From Anaerolineae bacterium (GTDB lineage: Bacteria > Chloroflexota > Anaerolineae > Anaerolineales > Villigracilaceae): a DNA stretch of 60,276 nucleotides. Shown here one piece after another: positions 45,123-52,558 of the stretch (the first letter of the stretch is position 1; each line of letters starts with the position of its first letter). Location: the NCBI GenBank assembly GCA_003130845.1, contig QEXW01000129.1, forward strand, positions 1 to 60,276. Reading direction: 5' to 3'. The notes beneath the pieces are model-generated. The model made no database searches. It saw only the letters and a list, made by a program, of their open reading frames with translations, and had not been told where the DNA came from. The translations under genes and the position numbers were made by a program.

Positions 45123-45158
45123 ATGCCCCGAAGAATTGCTCTTCGGGGCATTTCTTTT
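45123..45158 (+). terminator. intrinsic terminator of nrfHA
   Basis: Perfect 12-bp stem (ATGCCCCGAAGA and its complement) with a 5-nt loop, 20 bp after nrfA, followed by TTCTTTTT. Confidence 0.92.
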
Positions 45159-45193
45159 TGAAGTGCTTCAAATCTGTCGCTTGCGCTGGCTAC

Positions 45194-45478
45194 TTACATA
45201 ACACACAAGCCCTCTTCACTCAAAAATTCTTCTATGCTTGCTTGTCGGCTCATCAACAATTGCCGCAATTCTCCGGTGGCAGGCTGGTACAGGTCAATTT
45301 CTAATACTTGGCCCCCATGGGTATCGTTGCAATCCAGGGCGCGCACCGGGGAGAGAATTTTCCAGCCGGTATCGAGCGCAGAGAGCAAGCGCATCAAGTC
45401 GGCGGATTTGTTGGAGGGGCGGGCCGGTTCCTGCAAGCGGTTCCAGCGAAAATCGGTGACAAGGATAGAGTTAAACAT
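45194..45478 (-). CDS. small unknown protein, intact copy B of the duplicated gene
   Basis: 94 aa. No membrane segment or signal peptide. The centre reads ARPSNKSADLMRLLSALD and WKILSPVRALDCNDTHGG, shared with the shortened copy at 39948-40121; the C terminus is acidic and ends EEGLCVM. Two cysteines are present. I do not recognise a family. It converges with nrfA and lies between the nrf terminator and the palindrome-rich region before the ArsR-SQR operon. Conservation of the reading frame between the two copies supports it as a real gene. Confidence 0.6.
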   Translation of the reverse strand: MFNSILVTDFRWNRLQEPARPSNKSADLMRLLSALDTGWKILSPVRALDCNDTHGGQVLEIDLYQPATGELRQLLMSRQASIEEFLSEEGLCVM

Positions 45479-45592
45479 GGCATGTCCCTGCTTTCGGTTA
45501 AGGTAAACATAGCATACCTGCCCAACGTTATCAGCGCGGAAACATTCGATTAAGGATTTGTAAACAATCCATCGGCGATACTTTTACCGTTT
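45310..45592 (-). repeat. diverged direct repeat, copy B
   Basis: About 283 bp matching 39986-40233, covering most of the small gene and about 115 bp upstream. Both copies keep the 10-bp palindrome TTGTAAACAA (40201-40210 and 45558-45567) at about the same distance from the start codon. Confidence 0.75.
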
Positions 45593-45631
45593 TCCGGCTG
45601 GGTGTCAAATAAAAGTTACACCCTGTCCTAT

Positions 45632-45657
45632 TTATTTGTGAACATTTTCACAAATAA
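45632..45657. promoter_or_regulatory. Rex-type operator (TTGTGAA-N4-TTCACAA)
   Basis: A perfect palindrome with 11-bp arms and a 4-bp spacer whose core (45636-45653) matches the Rex consensus TTGTGAA-N4-TTCACAA at every fixed base. Rex is an NADH/NAD+-sensing repressor of anaerobic respiratory genes. It lies 116 bp before arsR and about 150 bp before the small gene on the other strand. The rex gene is not in the window. Confidence 0.8.
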
Positions 45658-45665
45658 GGATGTTT

Positions 45666-45734
45666 GTCACCTGCTAGATGTGACGGGAATTACTTCGTTG
45701 AGGGGGGCATATTTGTTACGATAATCACAAATAT
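45666..45734 (+). promoter_or_regulatory. two more inverted repeats before the ArsR-SQR operon
   Basis: GTCAC-N9-GTGAC at 45666-45684 and ATATTTGT-N10-ACAAATAT at 45709-45734 are both perfect in their arms. The second lies over the likely -35 region of the arsR promoter (candidate -10 TATATA at 45748-45753) and is the best candidate for the ArsR operator. Confidence 0.55.
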
Positions 45735-45772
45735 ATGCAAATATCCGTATATAAAAGATTGAGAACAAAAGC

Positions 45773-46108
45773 ATGAATTCAACCCTTGAATTAGAAGTCA
45801 CCCAACTCCATGCGGAAATCTGCGCCGGCTTGGCCGACCCCAGCCGAATCTTGATTTTGTATGAATTGGCGCAATCGCCGCGCAATGTGACCGAACTGTG
45901 CAATAGTTTGGGCATGTCCCAGCCGCTCGTCTCGCGGCATCTCAAAGTGTTACGTGAACGCGGCATGGTTAACGCTGAACGCAACGGCACGACCATCACC
46001 TATTCGCTAGCAAACGCCAAAATTATCGAAGCGCTTGATTTGCTGCGCGCTGCAATGCGTGAAATTGTGGCCAAACGTGCCGCGCTCGTTCAGGCCATGC
46101 CTGATTGA
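45773..46108 (+). CDS. ArsR family regulator of the sulfide operon
   Basis: 111 aa winged helix (GLADPSRILILYELAQSPRNVTELCNSLGMSQPLVSRHLKVLRERGMV). The cysteines are C17 and C43. The metal-site patterns of ArsR, CadC or CmtR are absent; two cysteines and a position before a sulfide:quinone oxidoreductase suggest a persulfide- or redox-sensing role like SqrR/BigR, although the cysteine positions differ from those proteins. It starts a four-gene operon. Palindromes upstream are candidate operators. Confidence 0.88.
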   Translation: MNSTLELEVTQLHAEICAGLADPSRILILYELAQSPRNVTELCNSLGMSQPLVSRHLKVLRERGMVNAERNGTTITYSLANAKIIEALDLLRAAMREIVAKRAALVQAMPD

Positions 46109-46131
46109 TTTTCCATCTCAGGAGATATGCT

Positions 46132-47394
46132 ATGAAGACCCTTCTCATCCTTGGAGCAGGCACGGGCGGTACCATGGCCGCCAACCGCATGGCCGCGCGG
46201 CTCGACCCGCGCGAGTGGCGGATTGTGGTTGTAGATAAAGACCAGAACCACTACTACCAGCCCGGCTTTCTGTTCCTGCCGTTTGGGGTGTACCGCCCAT
46301 CAGATGTTGTCAAACCCAAGCGTAAACTGCTCCCAAGCCGGGTAGAAGTGATTTTTTCAGATGTTGAATGGATTGAGCCAGAGAAAAACAAAGTCTCCCT
46401 CGCCAACGGCGCAAGCATCCAATATGATTATTTGATTGTTGCCACCGGCTGCGACATCGCTCCCGAAGAAACGCCCGGCATGACCGACCGTTGGCATGAA
46501 AATGTCTTTGATTTTTACACCTTTGAAGGCGCCTGCAAACTGTTTGCCTTCTTTGAGAAATTCCAGGGCGGACGGGTGGTCTTAAACGTAGCCGAAATGC
46601 CGATTAAGTGCCCGGTCGCTCCGCTGGAGTTTATGTTCCTGGCCGATTGGTACTTCACCCAACGCGGTATTCGCAACAAAGTGGAATTGACCTATGCCAC
46701 GCCCCTGCCCGGTGCGTTCACCAAGCCGACTTGCTCTATCATGCTAGCCAAGGTGTTAGAGCGCAAAAATATCCACATCATCCCAGAGTTCAACCTGATG
46801 GAAGTGGATAACGACAAGCAGGTCATTCGTTCCTATGATGAAATCGAAGTGCCGTATGATGTCTTTGTGACCATTCCGGTCAACAAAGGGGCAGAGGTGA
46901 TGAAGCGCTCTGGGATGGGCGATTCTCTGAACTACATCCCCACCGACAAGCACACATTGCAATCGGAAAAATTCCCCAACGTTTTTGTCATTGGCGATGC
47001 CGGGAATGTACCGGCCTCCAAAGCCGGCTCGGTAGCGCACTTTATGCTCGACATCCTAGAAGCCAATCTGCTCAGTCATATTCAAGGCGAGCCGATGCGC
47101 GCCCGTTTCGATGGACATGCCAATTGTTTCATTGAAACAGGCTTCGACCAAGCCGTGCTGATTGATTTTAACTACGAAGTGGAACCGTTGCCGGGAACGT
47201 TTCCCCTGCCTGGCCTGGGGCCTTTTACCCTGCTGGGAGAGAGCCGCATTAACCATTGGGGAAAACTGGCGTTCAAGTGGATTTATTGGAACATGCTCTT
47301 GCGGGGAATCGAGATACCCCTGGTGCATTCTCACATGTCTATGCGCGGGAAACAGTCTATACCTGCCAAATCCGTCTTATCTTCTGCCGATTAA
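46132..47394 (+). CDS. sulfide:quinone oxidoreductase family flavoprotein
   Basis: 420 aa. N-terminal FAD site ILGAGTGGTMAANRMAARL and second nucleotide region VIGDAGNVPASKAGSVAHF. Cysteines C107, C160 (EMPIKCPVAPLEF) and C332 are in places comparable to the redox cysteines of SQR. The C-terminal amphipathic stretch (LAFKWIYWNMLLRG) would bind the membrane. It should oxidise sulfide and reduce menaquinone, forming polysulfide or persulfide. The adjacent DsrC and DsrE2 genes supply acceptors. AGGAG precedes ATG 46132, 23 bp after arsR. Confidence 0.9.
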   Translation: MKTLLILGAGTGGTMAANRMAARLDPREWRIVVVDKDQNHYYQPGFLFLPFGVYRPSDVVKPKRKLLPSRVEVIFSDVEWIEPEKNKVSLANGASIQYDYLIVATGCDIAPEETPGMTDRWHENVFDFYTFEGACKLFAFFEKFQGGRVVLNVAEMPIKCPVAPLEFMFLADWYFTQRGIRNKVELTYATPLPGAFTKPTCSIMLAKVLERKNIHIIPEFNLMEVDNDKQVIRSYDEIEVPYDVFVTIPVNKGAEVMKRSGMGDSLNYIPTDKHTLQSEKFPNVFVIGDAGNVPASKAGSVAHFMLDILEANLLSHIQGEPMRARFDGHANCFIETGFDQAVLIDFNYEVEPLPGTFPLPGLGPFTLLGESRINHWGKLAFKWIYWNMLLRGIEIPLVHSHMSMRGKQSIPAKSVLSSAD

Positions 47395-47411
47395 CGAATA
47401 AGGAGTAACCA

Positions 47412-47723
47412 ATGACAGCCCCTGTTTTGGAAAATCTTAAACTTGATGCAGAAGGGTTCATGACCGACCCTTCGCAATGGACCAAAGAAATTGCAATGGA
47501 AATTGCCCGTCAGGAGGGCATTGAGACGCTGACCGATGCCCACTGGAACATCATTGAGTTTTGCCGCAAAGTCGGTCAGCAAAGCGGCAAAGCGCCCACC
47601 CTGCGCCAGATTACCGAAGGCGCAGGCGTCAGCACTAAAGAGTTGTTTGCGCTCTTCCCCAAAGGCCCGGCCAAAAAGGTTGCCAAAATCTCTGGTCTCG
47701 GCAAGCCTGAGGGCTGTGTGTAA
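47412..47723 (+). CDS. DsrC/TusE family sulfur carrier with one C-terminal cysteine
   Basis: 103 aa. The DsrC fold includes DPSQWTKEIAMEIARQEGI, LTDAHWNIIEFCRKV and the C-terminal arm ending GKPEGCV, with the penultimate cysteine (CysA). The second arm cysteine (CysB) of dissimilatory DsrC is missing: Lys and Ala occupy that place. It therefore cannot make the DsrC trisulfide in the usual way and resembles TusE or DsrC-like carriers. It probably takes persulfide made by the neighbouring SQR/DsrE2. Confidence 0.92.
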   Translation: MTAPVLENLKLDAEGFMTDPSQWTKEIAMEIARQEGIETLTDAHWNIIEFCRKVGQQSGKAPTLRQITEGAGVSTKELFALFPKGPAKKVAKISGLGKPEGCV

Positions 47724-47756
47724 TCCTGGCACCATTTTCCCCAAGGAGATGTTGAA

Positions 47757-48260
47757 ATGACCGAAGAAAAGAACCGCCACATGGCATTCATTTGCTCCAA
47801 AGGCAACCTGGATATGGTCTATCCGGCGCTGGTGATGGGCTGGGCAGCGCTTGGGAACGGCATTGATGTGACCATCTTTTTCACCTTTTGGGGCCTGGAT
47901 ATGGTCAACAAAGCACGGGTAGACCACCTGGAAATTCCTCCGCTGGCAAACACCAGCATGAAGATGAATATGATGGGTGTCCCTGGTTATATCGGCATTC
48001 CGCAGTGGATGGGAATCCTGCCCGGCATGACGCCCTTTGCCACTGCTCTCATGAAGAGCAAAATGAAAAAACTGGGCGTGCCAACCGTGCGCGAATACTT
48101 GGAAATGCTCTCAGATGCGGGGGCGAAAATGTATGCCTGCAAAATGTCGGTGGATATGTTCGGTCTAAAGCAGGACGACTTTTTGCCATGCGTGGAAAAA
48201 ATTGTCACCGCAGGCGATTTTATGGATATGACCGAAGGCGCGCAAATTATCTTTATCTGA
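47757..48260 (+). CDS. DsrE2-like sulfurtransferase
   Basis: 167 aa of the DsrE/DsrF/DrsH-like superfamily, DsrE2 branch. Conserved stretches are ICSKGNLDMVYPALVMGWAA, FFTFWGLDMVNK and the likely active cysteine in KMYACKMSVDMFGL. Hydrophobic, Met-rich segments near residues 30-50 and 65-95 suggest membrane association. AAGGAG is 8 nt before ATG 47757. It moves sulfane sulfur between proteins, here most likely between SQR products and the DsrC-like protein. It is the last gene of the operon. Confidence 0.9.
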   Translation: MTEEKNRHMAFICSKGNLDMVYPALVMGWAALGNGIDVTIFFTFWGLDMVNKARVDHLEIPPLANTSMKMNMMGVPGYIGIPQWMGILPGMTPFATALMKSKMKKLGVPTVREYLEMLSDAGAKMYACKMSVDMFGLKQDDFLPCVEKIVTAGDFMDMTEGAQIIFI

Positions 48261-48282
48261 ACTCTCAACGTTTCCTGTAAAC

Positions 48283-48318
48283 AACGTCCCGAGGGTTCTT
48301 CCCCTTCGGGACGTTTTC
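48283..48318 (+). terminator. intrinsic terminator of the ArsR-SQR-DsrC-DsrE2 operon
   Basis: A stem of about 13 bp (AACGTCCCGA core, one G-T pair) with a short loop is followed by TTTTC. It starts 22 bp after the DsrE2 stop and ends just before the convergent protease gene. Confidence 0.88.
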
Positions 48319-48321
48319 TTG

Positions 48322-49554
48322 TCAGCCTTGTTCGCCAATGGCGCGCAAACGTTCTGGAATTGGTGGATGGCTGTAATGCAGCAAGACGTAGAGGGGGTGG
48401 GGGTTCAGGTTTGCCAGGTTTTCCTGGGCCAGGGTGCGCAGAGCGCTGCGCGTGGGCTGCGCGCCTGCCATCTGCGCGGCGAAGGCATCCGCGGCGAATT
48501 CGGCCCGGCGGCTGATGGCGTTGACCGGCAGGCTGAGCAGCAAATCGAGCGGTTCGGAGAGAATGCCGAACAAGACCAGGCTGAAGCCAAAGTGTACGCC
48601 CGAAAGCCCAAAGGCCTGCGCCAGCGCCGGGCTTTGTAAGATGAAACCAATCAGCACGGCGTAGATTCCAAGCACAGCGATTTGCACTGCCAGCAGGCGT
48701 GGCACATCTTTATGCACCGCGTGACCCAATTCATGCGCCAAGACCGAAAGAATTTCCTCCTTCTTCAATTTTTCAAGCAGCGTATCAAACAAGACCACCT
48801 CGCGCGTGCGTCCCAGGCCACTGAAAAAGGCGTTGAGTTTGGTGGAGCGCTTCGAGGCATCCATCACCGAGATGGCGCGCACGTTGAAACCCACCCGCGC
48901 GGCCAATGCTTCGATTTCCTCGCGTAGTTCGCCCTCTGGCAGGGGGGTGAGTTTGTTGAAGAGTTTGACGAACAGTTTGGTGTTCAACACGAACAGGACG
49001 ATGATGATGACCGAGAGCGCGCCCCAGGCCGAAAGAATGAATAGCCACAATTGGGCAGAGAACATTTGGTAGAGCAGGTACAACAGCGAGACGACCACAC
49101 CCCCCAACGCGATGCCCAGCCCAATGCTCTTCAGGGTATCCAGAAGGAACGTCTTGTGGGTGGTTTTATTGAAGCCGAACTTTTCTTCAATCACGAAGGT
49201 GCGGTAATAACTGAATGGCAGGCTGATGATGAGATTGAAGAGCGCAAACAAGCCCAGGAAGGCCAGCGTTTGCAGGAGCGGGTGACCAAACCAAGCGCTG
49301 GTCAGGCGTTCTAGCCAGCCAAACGTGCCCGAGGCCAGCAAAATGAGCAGCAGGGCGGTCATCACCGTTTTGGTCAGCAAGCTGTGCCGCAGGCTGACCA
49401 GCGAATAGTCCAGCCAGCGGGCGTATTGCGCGTCATCATAAATGCCACGCGCCGCTTCTGGCAGAGGCTGGCGGCTGTACCGGTCGTTAATGAGGGTGAC
49501 GAACAGGTCGAGCAGGTAGATGGCGAGGATTAGACCAAGAATCAAGGCTTGCAT
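48322..49554 (-). CDS. M48 family membrane metalloprotease (Ste24-like)
   Basis: 410 aa. The layout follows Ste24/CAAX protease 1: N-terminal helices, a stretch with SYYRTFVIEEKFGFNKTT, further helices, then the zinc site HELGH in VLAHELGHAVHKD and the third-ligand Glu in RRAEFAADAFA. The C terminus has HYSHPPIPERLRAI, typical of the family. It would degrade or trim membrane proteins or peptides. GGAG precedes ATG 49554 and a separate -10 box exists, so it may be read both on its own and with the TetR operon upstream. Confidence 0.93.
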   Translation of the reverse strand: MQALILGLILAIYLLDLFVTLINDRYSRQPLPEAARGIYDDAQYARWLDYSLVSLRHSLLTKTVMTALLLILLASGTFGWLERLTSAWFGHPLLQTLAFLGLFALFNLIISLPFSYYRTFVIEEKFGFNKTTHKTFLLDTLKSIGLGIALGGVVVSLLYLLYQMFSAQLWLFILSAWGALSVIIIVLFVLNTKLFVKLFNKLTPLPEGELREEIEALAARVGFNVRAISVMDASKRSTKLNAFFSGLGRTREVVLFDTLLEKLKKEEILSVLAHELGHAVHKDVPRLLAVQIAVLGIYAVLIGFILQSPALAQAFGLSGVHFGFSLVLFGILSEPLDLLLSLPVNAISRRAEFAADAFAAQMAGAQPTRSALRTLAQENLANLNPHPLYVLLHYSHPPIPERLRAIGEQG

Positions 49555-49581
49555 AACGGTCTCCTGAGGGAAGATGACCGA

Positions 49582-49587
49582 ATTATA
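49582..49587 (-). promoter_or_regulatory. -10 box (TATAAT) of the M48 protease gene
   Basis: TATAAT on the minus strand, 27 bp before the start codon, lies between the epimerase-like gene and the protease and suggests an internal promoter. No -35 box is clear. Confidence 0.5.
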
Positions 49588-49597
49588 CAAGGGATTT

Positions 49598-50545
49598 TCA
49601 ATGCGCTTGTGGGTGGCTCTTGTACCACGCCACCGTCTCGCGGATGGCTTCTTGAATTGGCGTGGCTTTCACCCCAAACGCCTGCTCAAATCGGCTTGAA
49701 TCTGCCACGAAGGGCTGGTCGAATTCGTACATCATCTCCACCGATTCTTTGGCTTCGGGGATGAACAGCCCGCCCAACATCATCATGAATTTGCCCATGG
49801 CGCTGAACTTTGGCTCAACCCCGGCGGCTTCGGCAATCAGCGTCACCATCTCGCGCTGGGTGATGCGCGGATTATCGTTTGGCACATGCCAGGCCTGCCC
49901 GTCGGCTTCGGCGCGCTCGCCCAACATGACCAGGGCGCGGGCGAAGTCGCGGGTGTAGGTGTGCGTGTGGGGGAAATCCACGTTGCCGACCAAATTTGCG
50001 GGTTTGCCCGCCAGGAGCGGATAAAATACCCGCTCACCCATCGTCGAACCCAACCCCCAGGGACCGAAAAAGTCAGACCCGCGCCCGGCGGTGACGCGCA
50101 GTTTTCCCGCGGCGTGCGCTTCAAAGGCGGCGTTGCTCATGGCGGCGCGTAATTTTCCTTTGCGGGTGTGGGCCTGGTAGGGCATGTCTTCCGTCATCGG
50201 TTTGCCGCCCGTTGCGCCGTACATATACAGGTTTTCCACTAGCACCAGTTTGGCGCCGGAGCCGGTCAGCCCTTCGAGGATGGCCTGTTGCAGGGGCGGG
50301 AATTTCTCAATCCACTGGTGATAGGCCGGTTGGGCGGCCTGATAGACCACCGCCGCGCCCTGGGCGGCCTGCCGCACTTGGGCCGGGTCGTACAAATTGG
50401 CGGCGAGAATTTCCACCCCCGCCGGGGCTTCGTCCATTTTGCCGCTGCGGTTGACCATGCGGATGGTTTTCCCGCGCATGGTCAGTTCCTCTGCAATGGC
50501 GCGCCCGATGGGGCCTGTGCCAAAAATAATGTGAAGTTCCGACAT
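49598..50545 (-). CDS. NAD-dependent epimerase/dehydratase-like protein
   Basis: 315 aa extended SDR. The N terminus LHIIFGTGPIGRAIAEEL is a GxGxxG-type nucleotide site in variant form. The active-site region has ENLYMYGATGG, with Tyr but without a clear YxxxK. The C-terminal part (FPHTHTYTRDFARALVML) is typical for the family. AGGAG precedes the ATG. It is the last of the tightly packed TetR-operon oxidoreductases. The substrate is unknown. Confidence 0.87.
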   Translation of the reverse strand: MSELHIIFGTGPIGRAIAEELTMRGKTIRMVNRSGKMDEAPAGVEILAANLYDPAQVRQAAQGAAVVYQAAQPAYHQWIEKFPPLQQAILEGLTGSGAKLVLVENLYMYGATGGKPMTEDMPYQAHTRKGKLRAAMSNAAFEAHAAGKLRVTAGRGSDFFGPWGLGSTMGERVFYPLLAGKPANLVGNVDFPHTHTYTRDFARALVMLGERAEADGQAWHVPNDNPRITQREMVTLIAEAAGVEPKFSAMGKFMMMLGGLFIPEAKESVEMMYEFDQPFVADSSRFEQAFGVKATPIQEAIRETVAWYKSHPQAH

Positions 50546-50556
50546 GGCGTGTTCTC

Positions 50557-51231
50557 CTACACAATAAATGCAAAGCGTTTTTCCACATCCGCCCGCGCCA
50601 GCGGCCCGCCGTGACCGACGTAAAAGGTCTGCACGCCAGCGTTGAGCAGGGCGCGGAGGCTCTGATGCACGGCGCGCAGGTCTTCGGCGTAGTAGTGATA
50701 GTTGGGGCGCGAACCGAACAGGTTGCCGCCCATCACCCCGCCCATCATCACATCACCTACCACCGCCGCGCCATCGGGCAGGAGGACGGAAATCGAACCG
50801 GCGGTATGTCCCGGCGTATGCAGGATGCGCCCCTCAACGCCAAACGCGGATAGGTCGAAGGAGTCGTCCACCAGCAGGTCGGGCGCAACGGGCGGGAAGG
50901 GCTTGTTCACCAGCGGCAGAATCAGGCGGGCTTCCAGGCGCAGGGGCGTGAGCGGGCGCATCGTGCCGGTGCGCAGCATGCCTTCATCGGCGCGGTGGAC
51001 TGCGGTGGGGACGCCGAGCGTCTTCACCAGCGCGGCGGTCGAACCGGCGTGGTCCACATGCCCGTGCGTGTGCAAAATCAGCGCAATATCGTTCGTCTTC
51101 ACCCCGGCGCGCTCGGCGGCGCGTAAAATTTTCGCTTCTTCGCCAGGCATGCCGGTATCTACAATCACTGTTTTGCGTCCGGTGAGCAGGTAGGCATTCG
51201 AGAAACTGAGTTTGATGGGCGTGATTTTCAT
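50557..51231 (-). CDS. MBL-fold metallo-hydrolase
   Basis: 224 aa. The zinc-binding motif HTHGHVDHAG is complete, followed by the further ligands in HTPGHTAGS, VGDVMMG and VGHGGPL. This is a glyoxalase-II-like layout without a detected extra domain. It likely hydrolyses a thioester, lactone or ester. It is 11 bp before the epimerase-like gene and 9 bp after the next one upstream, inside the TetR operon. Confidence 0.92.
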   Translation of the reverse strand: MKITPIKLSFSNAYLLTGRKTVIVDTGMPGEEAKILRAAERAGVKTNDIALILHTHGHVDHAGSTAALVKTLGVPTAVHRADEGMLRTGTMRPLTPLRLEARLILPLVNKPFPPVAPDLLVDDSFDLSAFGVEGRILHTPGHTAGSISVLLPDGAAVVGDVMMGGVMGGNLFGSRPNYHYYAEDLRAVHQSLRALLNAGVQTFYVGHGGPLARADVEKRFAFIV

Positions 51232-51240
51232 CGCGTCCTC

Positions 51241-51675
51241 CTAGGCGGGCGGCATGGGCGGCACAAAGCCGGGCTGCAGCGTTTCGGGCGCGGTTTTGCC
51301 GGCGGCGTGCAGGGGCGAAGGGTGCTTGACCTTGGAGAGTTTGCCCTCGGTTAGCACGCGGCGGTGCGCTTCTTTCCAGGTGGGCAGGGCAGGCGTCTCT
51401 TGCTGCCAGCGGACATAGGCGGCTTCGCTGCATATTTCGGAAAGCAGGCGCATAGCAACCTGGTGCGCCCCAGAGCCGCGATACTTCTTCATGGCGGCTT
51501 CGTCCTGCCAGATGGTTTTCGTCCACACCACGTTGTTTTTCTCGAAGCGCGTTTCCACGCCCAGCACGCCCTCGGCTGTTTGGGCTTGGGTCATCGTGCG
51601 CATGGCATGCAGCAGAAAGAGCGGCATGTAGAAAATGGAGCGGACTCGCAAGCGGGTAATTGAAACGTTGTACAT
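51241..51675 (-). CDS. small DUF3291/ABM-like protein, uncertain
   Basis: 144 aa from ATG 51675. The pattern WTKTIWQDEAAMKKYRGSGAHQVAMRLL and YVRWQQETPALPTWKEAHRR resembles dimeric ferredoxin-like folds of the antibiotic-biosynthesis-monooxygenase and DUF3291 type, where such proteins act on small aromatics or have unknown roles. The Pro-rich C terminus is probably disordered. An in-frame ATG at 51696 would overlap the upstream SDR gene. It is part of the TetR operon. Confidence 0.65.
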   Translation of the reverse strand: MYNVSITRLRVRSIFYMPLFLLHAMRTMTQAQTAEGVLGVETRFEKNNVVWTKTIWQDEAAMKKYRGSGAHQVAMRLLSEICSEAAYVRWQQETPALPTWKEAHRRVLTEGKLSKVKHPSPLHAAGKTAPETLQPGFVPPMPPA

Positions 51676-51688
51676 AGCATCTTTCTCG

Positions 51689-52537
51689 CTAGGCATTGGA
51701 TTTCAGTCCCTGCAGCCAGGTTTGCAGAGTGGTCGTAGGCGCGCCGAGCAGGGCGTTGGCTTCTTCGGGCGAGCCGCCTTCGCGCACTCTCTCCATGTAG
51801 CGGAAGAATGGAATGGCTGTTTTAAGCGATTCCGCGCCGGGCATCATTGCCAGTACACCTGCCAGCCAAAAGGGCAGACTGCCCGCCTTCAAGCCGGGAT
51901 GTATCGCGTCGCAATAGGCTTGCAGGGCTTCTTTCATCGTCATCGCTTGCGGGCCGTAGACGTAAAATTCCTTTTTCAAATTGGGAATTTCAAAAGACTT
52001 TGCTGCCATGCGGGCATAATCTGCCGCCGCTACCCAGCGTAGGGGGTTGGGCTGGCTGCCCAAGATGCTGGCGCGTCCATCGCGCACAAAGCGCGGCAGG
52101 GTTTCCATGAAAAAGGTGGGTTTGAAAATGGCATATTCCAGCCCGCTGGCACGGATGGCTGCCTCCGCTTCGAACTTGGCTTTTGTTCCGGCATACCCGG
52201 TATTTTCTACGCTGACGGTTGCCCCGGAAATGTAAGATACCCGGCGCACGCCAACTTTTTGCGCCGCCCGCACCGTATTTTGCACGCCGCGCCGCTCCAG
52301 GTCAGGGTCGGCGCCGCCGTCCAGGTTGATATGAACTGCCTGACAGCCATTGAGCGCGGCTTCGAGCGAAGCGGGGTTTTCGACATCCCCGGCGGCATAC
52401 TCAAACGTCTCTCCCAGCCGGGCGCGCGCCTTCTGTAGGTCGCGCGATAGGATGCGCACGGCGTGCCCTGCTGCCTGCAAGGCTTGGGCCACCGGCGCGC
52501 CGAGCATTCCAGTTCCTCCAATAACGAGAATTTTCAT
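51689..52537 (-). CDS. atypical SDR (NmrA/NAD(P)H-binding) protein
   Basis: 282 aa. The N terminus KILVIGGTGMLGAPVAQAL is a GGTGxxG cofactor site. AGDVENPASLEAALNGCQAV and a missing SDR catalytic tetrad fit the NmrA/atypical SDR group, which sense or use NADP(H) or reduce quinones. GGAG-rich sequence precedes the ATG. It lies 21 bp after the flavodoxin-like fusion gene in the TetR operon. Confidence 0.88.
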   Translation of the reverse strand: MKILVIGGTGMLGAPVAQALQAAGHAVRILSRDLQKARARLGETFEYAAGDVENPASLEAALNGCQAVHINLDGGADPDLERRGVQNTVRAAQKVGVRRVSYISGATVSVENTGYAGTKAKFEAEAAIRASGLEYAIFKPTFFMETLPRFVRDGRASILGSQPNPLRWVAAADYARMAAKSFEIPNLKKEFYVYGPQAMTMKEALQAYCDAIHPGLKAGSLPFWLAGVLAMMPGAESLKTAIPFFRYMERVREGGSPEEANALLGAPTTTLQTWLQGLKSNA

Positions 52538-52558
52538 TTTGTCTCCTTTTTGGTTCGA

